This document shows, one piece after another, positions 5,175 to 6,668 of a stretch of DNA of 6,668 nt. Origin of the DNA: Methanoregula sp. (GTDB lineage: Archaea > Halobacteriota > Methanomicrobia > Methanomicrobiales > Methanospirillaceae). The position numbers were made by a program, and so were the translations under genes. The DNA lies in NCBI GenBank assembly GCA_003157895.1, contig PMKW01000183.1:1-6668 (forward strand). Reading direction: 5' to 3'. Each line of letters opens with the position of its first letter. Position 1 is the stretch's first letter. The notes under the pieces were generated by a model. That model saw only the letters and a list, made by a program, of their open reading frames with translations. It was not told where the DNA came from and did no database searches.

Positions 5175-6668
5175 TCATGTCGTCCAGTGCAGCACGTTTT
5201 GCACCACGGACCAGCGGGGTTCGACCGCACCCGGGATTTTACCGAGTACCCAGTAATCGTACTTTTTGTCAAGCATCCCGTAGTCCTTCTCCATCGTGAT
5301 CCAGTAGTTCAGCGCGAGGAGGTAGGATTCGCTGCTGTCCCGGGCAACCGGGTATCCGTACATCATCTGATAGGAATCGTAGGGCTCGATGATGGCCACA
5401 TCGAAGAACGGGTACTCCAGGGTCATGGGGTATCCTTCCTCGGCGGGAACCATAAGGGCATCCGCCTTCCCCTTCTCGAAGAAGTCCTCCCGCGAGTCAA
5501 TGGGGACTATGGTTGCGTTGGGAAGCAGCCGGTGAGCTGCCGTAACAAGCGCCGTGTTGTTGAAGACTGCAACCCGCAGGCCGTCCATCTTCTTCACGGT
5601 ATCCAGCTTCGTGAACTCCGCCTTTTTCCCATCCGGTACAACGAACGCAAGGTGGACGGTAACGACCGGGTCGGTGAATTTCATCTGGTCGAGCCTTTCA
5701 GCATTCACCACGACCGCAGACATGATGATGTCGCAGTAGCCGCTGTCGAGGGATTCGGCAAGGGTGGCCCCTGTGACCGGGACGAACTCTATCCGGGAGA
5801 CATTCATAGCCCGGGCCAGGTCGTAGGCCATCTCCACGTCATATCCCACCAGTTCGCCCCTGCCGTTGAAGAATACGAACGGGATATTGTTGCTGTTGTA
5901 CCCGACCCGGAGCACTCCCCGCTCCCGGATCTGCCGGACCTCATCTCTTGTGCCGAAGGCTACCGGAACGATGGCCGGGACATCCTCCTTGTGCAGGTAG
6001 ACCGTCGTGTTCACGACACGGTCAAGCCGGTTTCCTGCCGGATCAAGGGGCAGCTCAATCTGGGAGATCTGGTCGCCCCCGTGATACGTACCGGCCAGCA
6101 ACGCTGTGAAGCCCGCGTGCAGCCCGGCAATCAGGAGTGCGGCGAGCAGGATGACGACTACGAGGGCCATGATCGCCCGCTTCCACCGGAACCGGGCCCG
6201 GTTCGTGGTGAGGGCGATGGTGATGGTGGTGAACGAGAAGATCGAGATGACGCTCAAGGGTGCCACGAAGGCCTGGCGCAGGATCCCCGAGCTGATGTAC
6301 AGGTTGTACGCGTCTGCGGGGAGGTGCATCAGGTCCAGGAGCGATGCCACCGCGAGCTTGGATGAGCCAAAGAAACTGGGGATCCCCACCACGACGAGCT
6401 GGAGCTGCGACAGGAGATCCAGCGGGTTCTGGTATAGCCAGGCCACGAAGAGGATGAAGAGGAAGGGGACAAGCCCTCCCAGCAGCGGGAAAGTATAGGC
6501 CACGGGCACCAGGATCTCGCTGTACGACCGGACATTGCCCCGTCCGGGGTCCTGTACCGGTTCACCGGCCCGGTCCGCATCACTCCTGCTGCCGGATCCG
6601 GGATTACTGGCCCGGCTCTGGAAGAGCTTCTCCACACCGTCCGTGATCAGCGGCAGGGTGATGAATTC
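5175..6668 (-). CDS. Na+:dicarboxylate-symporter-like membrane segment fused to family-3 solute-binding domain (partial, N-terminus off right edge)
   Basis: The frame is open from the window edge, giving 497 residues up to the TGA at 5175; a GTG at 6635 is in frame but is not a believable start. Numbered from the first visible codon, membrane segments lie at about 52-79 and 134-153, with a loop and possible re-entrant part (VVVGIPSFFGSSK, 92-104) between. This layout resembles the last helices of GltPh-type symporters. Another strong helix at about 165-193 leads to a family-3 solute-binding domain (about 241-487): RGVLRVGYN, LVGYDVEMA, LDSGYCDII and an ERLDQMKFTDP block. The binding domain would be tethered on the outer face, feeding or sensing a small organic ligand. 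The symporter half lacks the NMDGT-type motif and the Asp/Arg/Asn of the last helix, so transport is not assured. The upstream context is outside the window. Confidence 0.8.
   Translation of the reverse strand, partial: EFITLPLITDGVEKLFQSRASNPGSGSRSDADRAGEPVQDPGRGNVRSYSEILVPVAYTFPLLGGLVPFLFILFVAWLYQNPLDLLSQLQLVVVGIPSFFGSSKLAVASLLDLMHLPADAYNLYISSGILRQAFVAPLSVISIFSFTTITIALTTNRARFRWKRAIMALVVVILLAALLIAGLHAGFTALLAGTYHGGDQISQIELPLDPAGNRLDRVVNTTVYLHKEDVPAIVPVAFGTRDEVRQIRERGVLRVGYNSNNIPFVFFNGRGELVGYDVEMAYDLARAMNVSRIEFVPVTGATLAESLDSGYCDIIMSAVVVNAERLDQMKFTDPVVTVHLAFVVPDGKKAEFTKLDTVKKMDGLRVAVFNNTALVTAAHRLLPNATIVPIDSREDFFEKGKADALMVPAEEGYPMTLEYPFFDVAIIEPYDSYQMMYGYPVARDSSESYLLALNYWITMEKDYGMLDKKYDYWVLGKIPGAVEPRWSVVQNVLHWTT

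Noticed and set aside
5157..6365. Plus-strand open frame of 402 codons opposite the transporter-like gene
   Set aside because: It lies antisense to a frame with clear family motifs. Its translation is rich in charged and His/Gly residues without a fold signal, as expected from the complement of GC-rich codons.
6663..6668. EcoRI site GAATTC at the exact right edge as a cloning boundary
   Set aside because: A six-base site at one edge is weak evidence, the left edge shows no matching site, and the coding frame runs normally up to the edge.

Overview
The window looks like a piece of a methanogenic archaeal chromosome, most likely a Methanomicrobiales member such as a Methanoregula relative. This is inferred from several features together: an AbrB-type regulator beside an iron-sulfur-flavoprotein-like gene, archaeal TATA-like boxes, a lipoprotein rich in N-glycosylation sequons, moderately GC-rich coding sequence, and long non-coding spacers with degenerate repeats. 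No rRNA, tRNA, CRISPR array or transposase gene was seen.

Layout. (1) Bases 1-1335, minus strand: a two-gene operon. A 90-residue SpoVT/AbrB-fold regulator is followed 11 nt later by a flavoprotein with two flavodoxin-like halves, which runs off the left edge. Its second half carries a compact cysteine motif like that of the Methanosarcina iron-sulfur flavoprotein Isf. (2) Bases 1336-1970: a spacer with the regulator's promoter, a possible pair of operator repeats, a duplicated short start-codon region and one copy of a degenerate repeat. (3) Bases 1971-4445, plus strand: a single 824-residue predicted lipoprotein that joins a complete type-B carboxylesterase to a complete calcineurin-like metallophosphoesterase. 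(4) Bases 4446-5174: a convergent spacer with two more repeat copies and hairpins. (5) Bases 5175-6668, minus strand: the C-terminal 497 residues of a membrane protein that joins a divergent Na+:dicarboxylate-symporter-like segment to a family-3 solute-binding domain. It runs off the right edge.

How the parts relate. Only the regulator and flavoprotein are clearly cotranscribed, which suggests redox or stress control of a small electron-transfer protein. The esterase-phosphoesterase and the transporter-binding-protein fusion converge and need not be coregulated. Both would act at the outer face of the cell: one hydrolyses esters or phosphoesters, the other senses or takes up small organic solutes.

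The most notable points are the two unusual domain fusions, the apparent loss of key ligand residues in both halves of the transporter-like protein, and a three-copy degenerate repeat confined to the two spacers. No complete new defence or mobile system could be recognised.
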